Below are positions 53,557-62,485 of a stretch of DNA of 64,000 nt, one piece after another (positions within the stretch are counted from its first letter, which is position 1; every line of letters begins with the position of its first letter). This DNA comes from Mesorhizobium sp. B4-1-3 (lineage in GTDB: Bacteria; Pseudomonadota; Alphaproteobacteria; Rhizobiales; Rhizobiaceae). The DNA lies in contig NZ_VFTG01000004.1 of the NCBI RefSeq assembly GCF_006439355.1, positions 248,001 to 312,000 on the forward strand, written 5' to 3'. Made by a program: the position numbers and the translations under genes. The notes under the pieces are model-generated. The model had not been told where the DNA came from. It saw nothing but the letters and a program-made list of their open reading frames with translations, and did not search any database.

Positions 53557-54825
53557 GTGGACAAGCAGGCTGTGGCGCAGCGATCGGCAACCAATTTGCC
53601 CATTCCGCGCTGGGAATTCATCGCGCTCTGCGCAGCGCTGATGGCGCTCAACTCCTTGGCTATCGACATCATGCTGCCGGCGCTGCAGCAGATCGGCGCC
53701 TCGCTCGGCGTCGAGAGCGAGAACCACCGCCAGTATGTCATCACCGCCTATATGCTCGGCTTCGGCGGCGGACAGCTTTTGTTCGGGCCCATTTCGGATC
53801 GCTTCGGACGCCGCGCGCCGCTGGTCTTCGGCCTAGTCGTCTATGTCGTGGCCGCGGCTGCCGCCGCCATAGCTCCCAGTTTCACCCTATTGCTGACCTG
53901 GCGTCTCATCCAGGGCATCGGCGCGGCTGCGACCCGCGTCATCGCCGTCTCGATCGTGCGCGATACGTTCGAAGGCCGGCGTATGGCTGAGGTTATGTCG
54001 CTGATCTTCATGGTTTTCATGGCCATCCCGGTCATCGCGCCCGGTATCGGCCAGTTCGTCATGCTGTTCGCGAGTTGGCACTGGATTTTCGTGACCATGG
54101 CCATCGGCGCGCTCATCGTTTCGACCTGGGCTTTGCTGCGCCTGCCGGAGACGCTGCATCCCGAATATCGCCGGCAGCTCACGGTAGCGTCCGTAGTCGG
54201 GGGCTTCCGCATCGTGCTCACCAACCGGCTCACGCTCTGCTACGCCTTTGCCAGCACGTTCATCTTCGCCGCCATGTTCGGCTTCATCAGTTCGGCGCAG
54301 CAGATCTACATCGACATCTTTCACGTCGGCGAATTGTTCCCGCTGATCTTTGCCGGCGTCGCCGGCGTGCTTGCCTTCTCCAACTATCTCAATTCGCGGC
54401 TGGTCGGACAGATCGGCATGCGCCGCCTGTCGCAAGGCGCGCTGCTTATCTTCCTCTGCATCAGCCTTGCCTGGCTGCTGGTCTCGCTGGAGATGCAGAT
54501 GCCGCTCTGGCTCTTCGTCACCTTTTTTGCCGGCGCGATGCTGCCGTTCGGCGGACTTGGCGCGAATTTCAACGCCCTGGCCATGGAGCCGCTCGGCGAA
54601 CTCGCCGGGACGGCCGCATCCATCCTTGGTTTCATGCAGACTTTTCTCGGCGCCCTGATAGGAGCGGCGATCGGCCAGGCCTATAACGGCACGGTCACGC
54701 CTCTGGCCGCCGGCTTCTGCAGCGTCTCGGTCGCGGCTTTGCTGATGATCCTGATCGCCGAGCGGGGCAGGATGTTCCAGCCCCACAATCCCCCTGTTTC
54801 AGGGCACATCACCGATTTGCATTAG
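53557..54825 (+). CDS. Bcr/CflA family multidrug efflux MFS transporter
   Basis: An MFS drug:proton antiporter of the Bcr/CflA (DHA1) group with 12 transmembrane segments. Typical motifs: LNSLAIDIMLPALQQIGASLG in TM1, FGGGQLLFGPISDRFGRRAPLVFGL (motif A, in parts) and LLTWRLIQGIGAAATRVIAVSIVRD (motif C region, in parts). The start is uncertain: the GTG at 53557 (VDKQAVAQRS) gives 422 residues, while TTG codons at 53536 and 53473 extend the same frame, the latter through a hairpin. None has a clear ribosome site. Substrate unknown. Confidence 0.88.
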   Translation: MDKQAVAQRSATNLPIPRWEFIALCAALMALNSLAIDIMLPALQQIGASLGVESENHRQYVITAYMLGFGGGQLLFGPISDRFGRRAPLVFGLVVYVVAAAAAAIAPSFTLLLTWRLIQGIGAAATRVIAVSIVRDTFEGRRMAEVMSLIFMVFMAIPVIAPGIGQFVMLFASWHWIFVTMAIGALIVSTWALLRLPETLHPEYRRQLTVASVVGGFRIVLTNRLTLCYAFASTFIFAAMFGFISSAQQIYIDIFHVGELFPLIFAGVAGVLAFSNYLNSRLVGQIGMRRLSQGALLIFLCISLAWLLVSLEMQMPLWLFVTFFAGAMLPFGGLGANFNALAMEPLGELAGTAASILGFMQTFLGALIGAAIGQAYNGTVTPLAAGFCSVSVAALLMILIAERGRMFQPHNPPVSGHITDLH

Positions 54826-54859
54826 ATGCCGGCTGGCCGGCCGGCGCGCCGGATTGCCC

Positions 54860-55687
54860 CTATTCCGCCCAGAGCTCGCGGCGCAGTTCGTCCCAGCTTT
54901 GCTTGTCCGGCGCGACCAGCAGGCCGCCGTCGACATGCGACGGCAGGTAGGCGCTGCCGTCGACGCGCGCGACATGGCCGCCGGCTTCCCGATGGATCAG
55001 CGCCCCGGCGAGATGATCCCAGGGCATCAGCTTGTTGTAGAGCACGAAATGCGCATGGCCGCTCGCAAGCAGCCGGTATTCATGCGCCGCGCAGCGATAG
55101 GCGAATTGCGACAGCGTCTTGGTCTGGTTGCGGGCAAGCCGCGAGCGTTCAGGCTCTTGGAGAAACTGCCAGGAAACGGCGCCGGTCATCTGCGCCATAG
55201 GCACAGGCGCCGCGACGCGGACCTTCTCCAGCGCGCCATGCGCGTGGCGGATATGGCTGCCGGCGCCCCTGGCGCCTATCAGCCAGTCCTTGCCGACCGG
55301 ATCGTGGATGATGCCGGCGACGGTTTCGCCGTTGATGACGACGCCGGCCATGACGCCGAACAGCGGCACGCCGGACGCGAAGTTGAAAGTGCCGTCGACC
55401 GGATCGATTACGAAGGCAAGCGCCGCATCGCCAAGGCCCGACAGCAGTGCCGGATTGTCTGAGCAGGCTTCCTCGCCGACCACCATGGCGTCGGGATAGC
55501 GTTCGAGCAGCCGGGCGGTGATCAGCCTCTCGGCATTGACATCCGCCTCGGTGACGAGGTCGGCGGCGGACGTCTTCTGGCGCACGTCGCCCTCGCCCAG
55601 CCGGCGGAAGCGCGGCATGATTTCAACGCTGGCTGCATCGGCAAGAAGGTTGGCCAGCCAGTCGATCGCATTGTCGTCAAATGTCAT
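54860..55687 (-). CDS. Inositol monophosphatase family protein
   Basis: A 275-residue Mg2+-dependent phosphatase of the IMPase/HisN/CysQ superfamily. The metal motifs are VVGEEA (first Glu), FVIDPVDGTFNFASGVPLFG (DPxDGTxNF) and MPWDHLAGALIHREAGGHV (WDxxxG-type). In Rhizobiales such proteins may act on inositol phosphate, histidinol phosphate or 3'-phosphoadenosine phosphate, and the sequence alone does not decide. A palindromic repeat lies 30 nt upstream of its start. Confidence 0.92.
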   Translation of the reverse strand: MTFDDNAIDWLANLLADAASVEIMPRFRRLGEGDVRQKTSAADLVTEADVNAERLITARLLERYPDAMVVGEEACSDNPALLSGLGDAALAFVIDPVDGTFNFASGVPLFGVMAGVVINGETVAGIIHDPVGKDWLIGARGAGSHIRHAHGALEKVRVAAPVPMAQMTGAVSWQFLQEPERSRLARNQTKTLSQFAYRCAAHEYRLLASGHAHFVLYNKLMPWDHLAGALIHREAGGHVARVDGSAYLPSHVDGGLLVAPDKQSWDELRRELWAE

Positions 55688-55716
55688 CGGAAATGTCTTA
55701 TCCTGGGTTTATGCTA

Positions 55717-55765
55717 GAGCATGACGCCGAAAAGTGTGAAGCGGTTTTCGGACGACATCATGCTC
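55717..55765. repeat. 49-bp palindromic element, copy 3
   Basis: Begins GAGCATGACGCCGAAAAGT and ends CATCATGCTC. Inner pair CCGAAAA (from 55726) and TTTTCGG surround the centre. It lies between the starts/ends of the IMPase and ttcA genes and supplies the ttcA stop codon. Confidence 0.8.
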
Positions 55766-56681
55766 TACTTCTTTGATTTGGAGCCGGATTCAGAATTTCA
55801 GGTCGAACAGACCTGAAATCTTCTCGCTCTAGCCCCGCGAAGTCGAACAGCTTCCTGTCCAGGAGATGCGAGGGCCTTACATTGGTCATGGCGCGGATCA
55901 TCGTGTCCTTGCGGCCCGGCATGCGCTTCTCGATGTCGTCGAGCATCGCCTTCATGGCATTGCGCTGCAGCCCTTCTTGGCTGCCGCAGAGGTCGCACGG
56001 AATGATCGGGAATTTCATCGCGTTGGCGAATCTCTCGAGGTCGGCCTCGGCGCTATAGGCAAGCGGCCGCAGCACCATGACGTCACCCTCGTCATTGAGG
56101 AGCTTGGGCGGCATGGCGGCGAGCCGCCCGCCATGGAACAGGTTCATGAAGAAGGTTTCGAGGATGTCCTCGCGGTGATGGCCAAGCACCAGCGCCGAAC
56201 ACCCCTCCTCGCGCGCGATCCGGTAGAGATGGCCACGCCGCAGCCGCGAGCAGAGCGAACAATAGGTGCTGCCCTCCGCCAGCTTGTCGGTCACCACCGA
56301 ATAGGTGTCCTGGTATTCGATGCGGTGGGCGATGCCGTTGGCGTTGAGATAGTCGGGCAGGATGTGCTTTGGAAAATTCGGCTGGCCCTGGTCGAGATTG
56401 CAGGCAAGCAGATCCACGGGGAGCAGGCCGCGCCATTTGAGGTCGAGCAAAAGCGCCAGCAGGCCGTAGGAATCCTTGCCGCCGGACAGCGCCACCAGCC
56501 AGCGTTCGCCCGGCTTCACCATCGCGAAATCCTCGATCGCCTGGCGGGTGAGCCTCAACAGCCGCTTGCGCAGCTTGTTGAATTCGACCGAGGTCGGCAC
56601 GTCGCGGAACAGCTGATGAAAACCGCCTTCGGCATCATCGTCGATCGGCTCGAGGGATTTGAGGTCTGGCAGCATATTCAT
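55758..56681 (-). CDS. ttcA: tRNA 2-thiocytidine biosynthesis protein TtcA
   Basis: A PP-loop enzyme (307 residues) that thiolates cytidine 32 of some tRNAs using a [4Fe-4S] cluster. The PP-loop is [20 protein letters not shown]; the cluster cysteines are in [16 protein letters not shown] and [36 protein letters not shown] is also typical. The end of the frame runs through a 10-bp hairpin (55795-55819) and ends with a TGA in the palindromic element, so the last ~15 residues may be non-native. Confidence 0.95.
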   Translation of the reverse strand: MNMLPDLKSLEPIDDDAEGGFHQLFRDVPTSVEFNKLRKRLLRLTRQAIEDFAMVKPGERWLVALSGGKDSYGLLALLLDLKWRGLLPVDLLACNLDQGQPNFPKHILPDYLNANGIAHRIEYQDTYSVVTDKLAEGSTYCSLCSRLRRGHLYRIAREEGCSALVLGHHREDILETFFMNLFHGGRLAAMPPKLLNDEGDVMVLRPLAYSAEADLERFANAMKFPIIPCDLCGSQEGLQRNAMKAMLDDIEKRMPGRKDTMIRAMTNVRPSHLLDRKLFDFAGLEREDFRSVRPEILNPAPNQRSRA

Positions 56682-56730
56682 GGCGCCGGCTCCGCGTTGT
56701 CAGCGCCCGGCTTACCGGACGCGGCCGACA

Positions 56731-56760
56731 AAGAAAAGGCCGCCTCGACGGGCGGCCTTT
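56731..56760 (-). terminator. Rho-independent terminator of rpsD
   Basis: AAGGCCGCC (56736-56744) and GGCGGCCTT (56751-56759) form a 9-bp stem with a 6-nt loop. Read on the minus strand, TTTTCTTTG follows. It lies 25 nt after the rpsD stop. Confidence 0.88.
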
Positions 56761-56784
56761 GATATTGCGGCTGATTGAGTTCGA

Positions 56785-57402
56785 TCAGCGCGAGTAGAAT
56801 TCGACGACCAGGTTCGGTTCCATCTGCACGGCGAACGGAACGTCCGACAGGCCGGGAACGCGGGCGAAGGTTGCGGTCATCTTGTTGTGGTCGGCTTCGA
56901 TATAGTCCGGCACGTCGCGCTCGGCGAGAGCAACCGACTCCAGCACGATGACGAGCTGCTTCGACTTCTCGCGCACCTCGATCACGTCGCCCGGCTTGCA
57001 GCGGTACGAACCGATGTTGGTGCGCTTGCCGTTGACGTTTACGTGGCCGTGGTTGACGAACTGGCGAGCGGCGAAGATCGTCGGCACGAACTTGGCGCGG
57101 TAGACGATCGCATCGAGGCGCGACTCCAGCAGGCCGATCAGGTTCTCGGAGGTGTCGCCCTTGCGGCGGTTGGCCTCCTCATAGACCTTGCGGAACTGCT
57201 TTTCCGAAACGTCGCCATAGTGACCCTTCAGCTTCTGCTTGGCGCGCAGCTGCAGGCCGAAGTCGGAAAGCTTGCCCTTGCGGCGCTGGCCGTGCTGGCC
57301 AGGGCCGTATTCACGCTTGTTGACCGGGGACTTCGGGCGGCCCCAGATGTTTTCGCCGAGACGGCGGTCGATCTTGTATTTCGCGGATTCGCGCTTGCTC
57401 AT
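56785..57402 (-). CDS. rpsD: 30S ribosomal protein S4
   Basis: A 205-residue primary rRNA-binding protein that nucleates 30S assembly. The ATG at 57402 ([21 protein letters not shown]) has AAAGGGA upstream. [48 protein letters not shown] and the S4 RNA-binding domain [33 protein letters not shown] (in parts) are standard. As usual in Rhizobiales it is separate from the alpha operon, with its own promoter and terminator. Confidence 0.98.
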   Translation of the reverse strand: MSKRESAKYKIDRRLGENIWGRPKSPVNKREYGPGQHGQRRKGKLSDFGLQLRAKQKLKGHYGDVSEKQFRKVYEEANRRKGDTSENLIGLLESRLDAIVYRAKFVPTIFAARQFVNHGHVNVNGKRTNIGSYRCKPGDVIEVREKSKQLVIVLESVALAERDVPDYIEADHNKMTATFARVPGLSDVPFAVQMEPNLVVEFYSR

Positions 57403-57771
57403 CGCATTCCCTTTCAAAACAATATACCCGGAACCCCATGGCTCCGGGCGAAGGAAACGCGCCCTCCTCTGGCCTCCGTTTTCGAGACCTGACAGGATTT
57501 CCCACGCAAAGCGACGGAAAACCCACGGGACACGTCAAAAGAAACCACCGGGCGTTGCCACCCGGTATTGGTGGGCCTGTTAAACACAGATTTAACCGCT
57601 GTCAAGCTTGTGGCTGGCGGCGCCGACGCCAACCCGATATCATCTCAGCGTTGCATGCGGTGCTGGATGTGGCGGAAAGTTGCACGCCGGCGGCATCGGG
57701 GCGGATGCGGCGTCTTCGGACGCAAACGCCCGCACGTGATGAAGGGACTGGAGCAGAGGAGTCCGAATCCC
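57403..57771. other. rpsD promoter, leader and divergent intergenic region
   Basis: 369 bases without a gene I can support. On the minus strand TTGACA (57600-57605) and TAACAG (57577-57582), spaced by 17 bp, form a likely rpsD promoter, giving a leader of about 170 nt. The leader contains a hairpin ACCGGG/CCCGGT (57547-57552 with 57561-57566), extendable to CC/GG outside, that might serve S4 autoregulation. The part towards the plus-strand small gene shows no clear promoter. Confidence 0.5.
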
Positions 57772-57975
57772 ATGAAGAAGTTCTTCCTTACCCTGACTGG
57801 AGCCGCCGTGTTGGCCGGATCGATGGCGGTCATGACGCCGGAACCGGCCATGGCCAGGCATTGGCACGGCCACAAGCAGGTGTGCCGCGTCGTCGTGAAG
57901 AAAAGAGTGGTGTGGCGCCACGGCCATCGCCATGTCGTTCGCTACAAGACGCGGCATTGCTGGTGGCGCCGCTAG
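57772..57975 (+). CDS. Small secreted basic protein
   Basis: A 67-residue protein with a signal peptide (MKKFFLTLTGAAVLAGSMAV, cleavage near AMA-R). The mature ~40 residues are rich in His, Arg, Lys and Val (HWHGHKQVCRVVVKKRVVWR, HVVRYKTRHCWWRR) with two cysteines that could form a disulfide; histidines may bind metal. Short proteins of this kind are common in Rhizobiales and uncharacterised. A strong terminator follows. Confidence 0.8.
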   Translation: MKKFFLTLTGAAVLAGSMAVMTPEPAMARHWHGHKQVCRVVVKKRVVWRHGHRHVVRYKTRHCWWRR

Positions 57976-58000
57976 CTGACCGCTTGGCTAATCCAGACGA

Positions 58001-58029
58001 AAGCCCGCGGATAGCACCGCGGGCTTTTT
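58001..58029 (+). terminator. Rho-independent terminator
   Basis: AAGCCCGCGG (58001-58010), 6-nt loop, CCGCGGGCTT (58017-58026), then TTTC: a perfect 10-bp stem with T tract, 25 nt after the small secreted protein gene. Confidence 0.9.
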
Positions 58030-58045
58030 CATCCAATCTCGTGAC

Positions 58046-58228
58046 TTATGACTTCTTGCTGGGCAGATCCTTGCGTTTGGTCTCGGCGAATTCCTCGAGC
58101 TGCTTCTCGCTCATGGAATCATACATCTCGCGCGACGCGCCCTTGAGCTCGCTTTTTTTGGTCTCGCCGCGCTTGGCCGAAAGTGCTGCGCCGGCGGCCT
58201 TTTGCTGGGCTTGCGATTTGGCGGGCAT
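58046..58228 (-). CDS. DUF3008 family protein
   Basis: A 60-residue, highly charged protein: MPAKSQAQQKAAGAALSAKR, then KSELKGASREMYDSMSEKQLEEFAETKRK. This is the pattern of DUF3008, a small conserved family of unknown function widespread in Proteobacteria. No signal peptide or cysteines. GGAGAG precedes the start. Confidence 0.9.
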   Translation of the reverse strand: MPAKSQAQQKAAGAALSAKRGETKKSELKGASREMYDSMSEKQLEEFAETKRKDLPSKKS

Positions 58229-58381
58229 GGCTTCTCTCCTTTGCTGCGGAAAAAACGCCGCGCCTCCGCGGCGGTTCCAAGGCCGGCGGCTCAGCCGCCC
58301 GCTATCGGCAAGTCGGTCAGCCGCCCTTCGATTTTCGTCGACGACCTTCCCGCGTCCGGAACGCCAGTGTAGGACGGCGGC

Positions 58382-59803
58382 ATGAAATCGCTGACCGATC
58401 CCTCACAGGCCCTCTCCACCGGCCTGACAAAAATCCGCACCGAATTCCACGTGCCGGATGGATTTCCGCCGGAGGTAGCGGCCGCGGCTGAAGCGGCTGC
58501 CAAGCGTGTGCCCGACCAGCATGCCGACCGCACCGCTATACCCTTCGTCACGCTCGATCCGGCAAGTTCCACCGATCTCGACCAGGCCTTCTCGATCGAG
58601 GCCAGCGGCGGCGATCTCCTCTTGCATTATGCCATTGCCGACGTGGCCTGGTTCGTCGGGGACGGCGACGCGATCGATCTCGAAGCCTGGAACCGGGGCG
58701 AGACGCTTTATTTGCCGGACGGCAAGGCCGGGCTTTATCCGGCGGTGCTTGCCGAAGCATCGGCGAGCCTGTTGCCCGATGGACCGCGTCCTGCGGTCAT
58801 CTTCACGATCCGCGTTGCCGGGGACGGCGCGGTGAAATTGGATGGCGCGGAGCGCGCCCTCGTCCAAAGCCGCGCCAAGCTCGCCTATGACAGCGTGCAG
58901 CCCTCGGATGTACCCGCCGGCTTCGCCGAACTGGCGCGGCGCATGGCGGCAAACGAAGAGCGCCGCGGCGCTTCGCGCGTCGACCCACCCGAGCAGGAGG
59001 TGGAGAAGCTCGCCGACGGCACGTTCCGGCTTTCGTTCAGGCCGCTGCTGCAATCCGAGCAGGACAACGCCGCGCTTTCCCTGGCCGCCAATATGGCGAT
59101 TGCCGATGCTATGCTGGCGCACAAGACCGGATTGTTCCGGGTGATGTCGGGGCCGGATGCCTCCAAGGTGCAGCGGCTGCGCAACGCCGCACAGGCGCTC
59201 GGCCTGTCCTGGCCGGCCTCAACCAGCCTTCGCGATTATCAGCGCACGCTCGATCCGGCCGATCCAAGACAGGCGGCGCTGATGCTGGAAATCCGCCGTG
59301 CGGGCAACGGCGCGTCCTACCAGCCCTATCAGGAAGGCCTCGTCCCTTGGCATGAGGCGATGGCCGCGACCTATGCGCATGCCACCGCGCCGCTCAGGCG
59401 GCTGGCCGACCGCTACGTCGTGCGCTGCGCGCTGGCAATCGCGAACGGCCAGCTCGTGCCGCAGGCGGTCACCGACGCCTTCGCCAGATTGCCGAAGGTG
59501 ATGGCGCGCGCGGATGCCCGCGCGTCGCAGATCAGCCATGCGGCCATCGACTTGGCCGAGGCGGTGATGCTCAAGGGACATGAGGGCGAGACATTCAAGG
59601 CCGTCGTCACCGACTCCGTCGACCATGGCGTGCGCGTGCAGCTTGCCGACATGCCTGTCGTCGCCAGCGTGAAGGCCTCCGGGCTCAGGCAAGGCGACGG
59701 CGTGGCGCTAAAATTGGTCACGGCCGAACCGGATCAGCGCAGCATCGTCTTCGAGCTTCTAGCGCCTGAGGCGGTCCATCCTCCGTCGTCTAGCGCGCGG
59801 TAA
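58382..59803 (+). CDS. RNB domain (RNase II-like) ribonuclease, short form
   Basis: A 473-residue protein consisting mainly of an RNB catalytic domain. The active-site segment is [21 protein letters not shown]: three of the four acidic positions of RNase II are present, with Gln where the last Asp of DxxxxxDxDD would be, as often in short RNB proteins. [44 protein letters not shown] and a reduced S1-like tail follow. The N-terminal cold-shock domains of RNase II/R are missing. Probably a 3'-5' exoribonuclease with narrowed substrate access. Its end overlaps murI by 14 bp. Confidence 0.9.
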   Translation: MKSLTDPSQALSTGLTKIRTEFHVPDGFPPEVAAAAEAAAKRVPDQHADRTAIPFVTLDPASSTDLDQAFSIEASGGDLLLHYAIADVAWFVGDGDAIDLEAWNRGETLYLPDGKAGLYPAVLAEASASLLPDGPRPAVIFTIRVAGDGAVKLDGAERALVQSRAKLAYDSVQPSDVPAGFAELARRMAANEERRGASRVDPPEQEVEKLADGTFRLSFRPLLQSEQDNAALSLAANMAIADAMLAHKTGLFRVMSGPDASKVQRLRNAAQALGLSWPASTSLRDYQRTLDPADPRQAALMLEIRRAGNGASYQPYQEGLVPWHEAMAATYAHATAPLRRLADRYVVRCALAIANGQLVPQAVTDAFARLPKVMARADARASQISHAAIDLAEAVMLKGHEGETFKAVVTDSVDHGVRVQLADMPVVASVKASGLRQGDGVALKLVTAEPDQRSIVFELLAPEAVHPPSSSAR

Positions 59804-60596
59804 GGCCAAAACCCTGGATCAGCCGCCGCGTGGCGAAATCCACCTCACCGGATGTGAAGACGGCTAGATCGGGCTCGCTCTCGCCCGAGGTCTCCCCCAC
59901 AGGATCGAGCAGCGACATGGCGCGTCGCGCGATTGCCTCGGCCGGATCGATCCAGTCGACAGGCCAGGGCGCCGTTTTGCGCATGCGGTTGACGAGAAAC
60001 GGATAGTGCGTGCAGGCAAGCACGACGATATCTGTGCGGTTGCCCTCGCGCTCGATGAAGCAGGGCGCGATTTCGGCACGCACGGCTTCCTCGTCGACGA
60101 AACCCTGGCGCATATAGATCTCGGCCAGCCCCGCGAGCCTATCGCTGCCGACCAGACGCACGTGGCATTTCTGCGCCCATTTGCTGATCAGGTCGCGCGT
60201 GTACTGGCGCTTCACGGTGCCCGGCGTCGCCAGAACCGATACGAGGCCCGAGCGGGTGCGTTCGGCGGCGGGCTTGATCGCCGGCACGGTACCGACAAAA
60301 GGATGGCCGGGGAATGTCTCGCGCAGCGCGTCGATCACCAGCGTCGACGCCGTGTTGCAGGCAATGACCGAAATCGCCGGCTGCAGCCGGTCGAGCAATT
60401 TGCCGAACAGCGCAAGGATGTGCTCCTTGAGCGCCGGCTCTTCCCAGGCGCCGTAAGGAAAAGCCGCGTCGTCGGCGACATAGACGAAGCGGCGGTCGGG
60501 CATCAGCACGCGCGCCTCGCGCAGCACCGTCAGCCCGCCGACGCCGGAATCGAACATCAGGATCGGGCGCTGGCTTGATCGATCGCTCATTGTCAT
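59790..60596 (-). CDS. murI: Glutamate racemase
   Basis: Converts L-glutamate to D-glutamate for peptidoglycan. The 268-residue protein has both catalytic cysteines, in [19 protein letters not shown] and [17 protein letters not shown], and the N-terminal [16 protein letters not shown]. Start either ATG 60596 or ATG 60590; neither has a good ribosome site. The 3' end converges with and overlaps the RNB gene by 14 bp. A palindromic repeat element lies just upstream. Confidence 0.96.
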   Translation of the reverse strand: MTMSDRSSQRPILMFDSGVGGLTVLREARVLMPDRRFVYVADDAAFPYGAWEEPALKEHILALFGKLLDRLQPAISVIACNTASTLVIDALRETFPGHPFVGTVPAIKPAAERTRSGLVSVLATPGTVKRQYTRDLISKWAQKCHVRLVGSDRLAGLAEIYMRQGFVDEEAVRAEIAPCFIEREGNRTDIVVLACTHYPFLVNRMRKTAPWPVDWIDPAEAIARRAMSLLDPVGETSGESEPDLAVFTSGEVDFATRRLIQGFGLTAR

Positions 60597-60605
60597 CCGG
60601 TCATA

Positions 60606-60652
60606 GAGCAATTCCAGGAAAAGTGTGAAACGGTTTTCCGTCCGGAATTGTC
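60606..60652. repeat. Palindromic element, copy 4 (diverged)
   Basis: Begins GAGCAATTCCAGGAAAAGTG and ends CGTCCGGAATTGTC: the same layout as the copies at 34476, 51969 and 55717 with a changed outer arm (AATTCC/GGAATT). It lies directly upstream of murI. Confidence 0.7.
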
Positions 60653-60758
60653 AAAACAGAGAGCGTCAGGCCCGCGATTGACCGACCGCGCTTCTATCGC
60701 AAATGATCATGGTCTTGAAGAGGCGAATGCGAGCAGCTTTTGCGCAGTCGCGACGGCT

Positions 60759-61352
60759 CTATCCCACCCCGCGCTTGCCGAAGCCGGCGGGACGCGGCTT
60801 GCCGAAAGGCTGCGGCGCGGACGGAACGCGTGCGGATGAGGCCGCGGCGCGTGGAGCGGCCGGCGCAGCGGTGCGTGTCGATGCCGGAAGCGGACCATCG
60901 AAGTCGAAAATATCGGTCAATTCGTCGATGTTGCTGCCCGCGACGGGTTTCGCCCAGAGGATCGTGCACCAGAGGCCGAATATCGAAAGCCCAAGCAGGT
61001 TCAGCCCGCCCGGGATGCTCTCTGGATCGTCGAACTTGACGACCAGCAGCACGCCTGCCTGGAGAAGGGCGTAGACGGCGGAAAAGGCGATGTAGGCCCA
61101 CAGGATCCAGCGGCGCCCTTTGGCGTCGCGGGTGCGGCGCGAGGCGGTGTTGCCACGCAGCGCGACAAAGATGAGCGAGCCGACGAGAACGGCGCCCGCC
61201 ATGCCCTGCCGCCCGGGGCCGGGTTCTGAATTGATCAGCCCTTCGAAGCCGATCGTGCTGACAATGCAGGTAACGATCATCACGGTCTCGGCGACAGCAA
61301 GACCGAGTGAGTACAGGAAAAAGCGCAGCCGACCAATATTGGACGAAAACAT
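60759..61352 (-). CDS. Hypothetical membrane protein (DUF805-like)
   Basis: A 197-residue protein with four predicted membrane segments (FFLYSLGLAVAETVMIVTCIVSTIG, AGAVLVGSLIFVALRG, WILWAYIAFSAVYALLQAGVLLVV, LLGLSIFGLWCTILWAKPV) and a disordered Ala/Pro/Arg-rich tail from about residue 140. The start NIGRLRFFLYSL and the segment order resemble DUF805, but the match is loose. Function unknown. Confidence 0.7.
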   Translation of the reverse strand: MFSSNIGRLRFFLYSLGLAVAETVMIVTCIVSTIGFEGLINSEPGPGRQGMAGAVLVGSLIFVALRGNTASRRTRDAKGRRWILWAYIAFSAVYALLQAGVLLVVKFDDPESIPGGLNLLGLSIFGLWCTILWAKPVAGSNIDELTDIFDFDGPLPASTRTAAPAAPRAAASSARVPSAPQPFGKPRPAGFGKRGVG

Positions 61353-61431
61353 GTGCCACCCCGCTATTGCAGCAGGATGAGGAACAACCGAATAAGAATC
61401 GGTTACTTCAAATGCTCACAGCTTATCGATC

Positions 61432-62280
61432 TTAACTTTCCTGGTCTTTGGCACGACTGCGCGCTCCGGCCGGCAACCGTCTTGGATCGTCACCGGGCGA
61501 GCCGTCGCCGCGCGGCATGGCCGGCGAGAACCGGTCGAGCGAGGAGATGATGCCGCGCAGGACCTTGAGCTCCGGCTCGGCGAAGCCAGCGCGCGTCAGC
61601 ACGGCTCGCAGATTGTCGACCATCTTCGGCTTCTTTTCTTGAGGGCGAAAATAGCCGCGCGCTTCAAGTGCGTTCTCCAGATAAGCAAACAGGCTGTGCA
61701 GCTGCTCCTTGGTCGCCGGCACCAGTTCCGGTCCGGAGAAGTTGGTCTCAGTCTCGTCGGCGAGGCCTGACTTCATCCATTCATAGGACATCAAAAGCAC
61801 CGCCTGGGCGATGTTGAGCGAGGAAAAACCGGGATCGACCGGGAAGGTGACGATCTCGTCGGCAAGGCCGACCTCGTCATTATAGAGGCCGAAGCGCTCG
61901 CGGCCGAACAGGATGCCGGTACGCTGGCCCGCTTCGACACGTGCCCTGAGCGCCCTGCCGGCTTCCACAGGACCGCGCACCGGCTTGAAGCCGTCGCGCT
62001 CGCGCGCCGTCGTGGCGAAGACGAAGTTGAGATCGGCAACCGCGGAGGCGAGATCGTCAAACACCGTGGTGGCGTCGATGACATGGTCGGCACGGCTGGC
62101 TGCCGCGCGCGCCTTCTCGCTCGGCCAGCCGTCGCGCGGATTGACAAGGCGCAGTTCCGACAGGCCGAAATTCGCCATGGCACGCGCGACCATGCCGATA
62201 TTCTCGCCGAGCTGCGGCTCGACCAGGATGATCGCCGGTCCGGCGGAGGCTGTCTTGGCGGTATCTTCGGTGGCAGGCAT
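61432..62280 (-). CDS. trmJ: tRNA (cytidine/uridine-2'-O-)-methyltransferase TrmJ
   Basis: A SPOUT-class methyltransferase (282 residues from the ATG at 62280) that methylates the ribose at position 32 of tRNA. Motifs: [60 protein letters not shown] and [17 protein letters not shown], which together form the knotted AdoMet site. The frame stays open upstream to 62448, but that part covers the icd promoter region. No strong ribosome site is visible, so the start is moderate. Divergent from icd. Note that ttcA, acting on the same tRNA position, is also in this window. Confidence 0.92.
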   Translation of the reverse strand: MPATEDTAKTASAGPAIILVEPQLGENIGMVARAMANFGLSELRLVNPRDGWPSEKARAAASRADHVIDATTVFDDLASAVADLNFVFATTARERDGFKPVRGPVEAGRALRARVEAGQRTGILFGRERFGLYNDEVGLADEIVTFPVDPGFSSLNIAQAVLLMSYEWMKSGLADETETNFSGPELVPATKEQLHSLFAYLENALEARGYFRPQEKKPKMVDNLRAVLTRAGFAEPELKVLRGIISSLDRFSPAMPRGDGSPGDDPRRLPAGARSRAKDQES

Positions 62281-62485
62281 GGTTATGGGTACCGTGGTTT
62301 GCGGCGTTTCGGCGTCCCCTGCCACATCCAGCCCGGAAAATGAAGCATTCACAACAGCGGCACCGTCAGCCCCGGCCCGGATCGTGGTTTGCGCGCCCAA
62401 AAAGCCTTTGATATACGCTCCGCATCCCCGGCCGAAACCATGCGGCAAGGCCGTTCAGACCCCCCAGCAACGAGGCATTCTTTCC

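Noticed and set aside
61913..62485. N-terminal extension of icd
   Set aside because: The extension is antisense to trmJ and the ATG at 62486 gives the standard isocitrate dehydrogenase N terminus.
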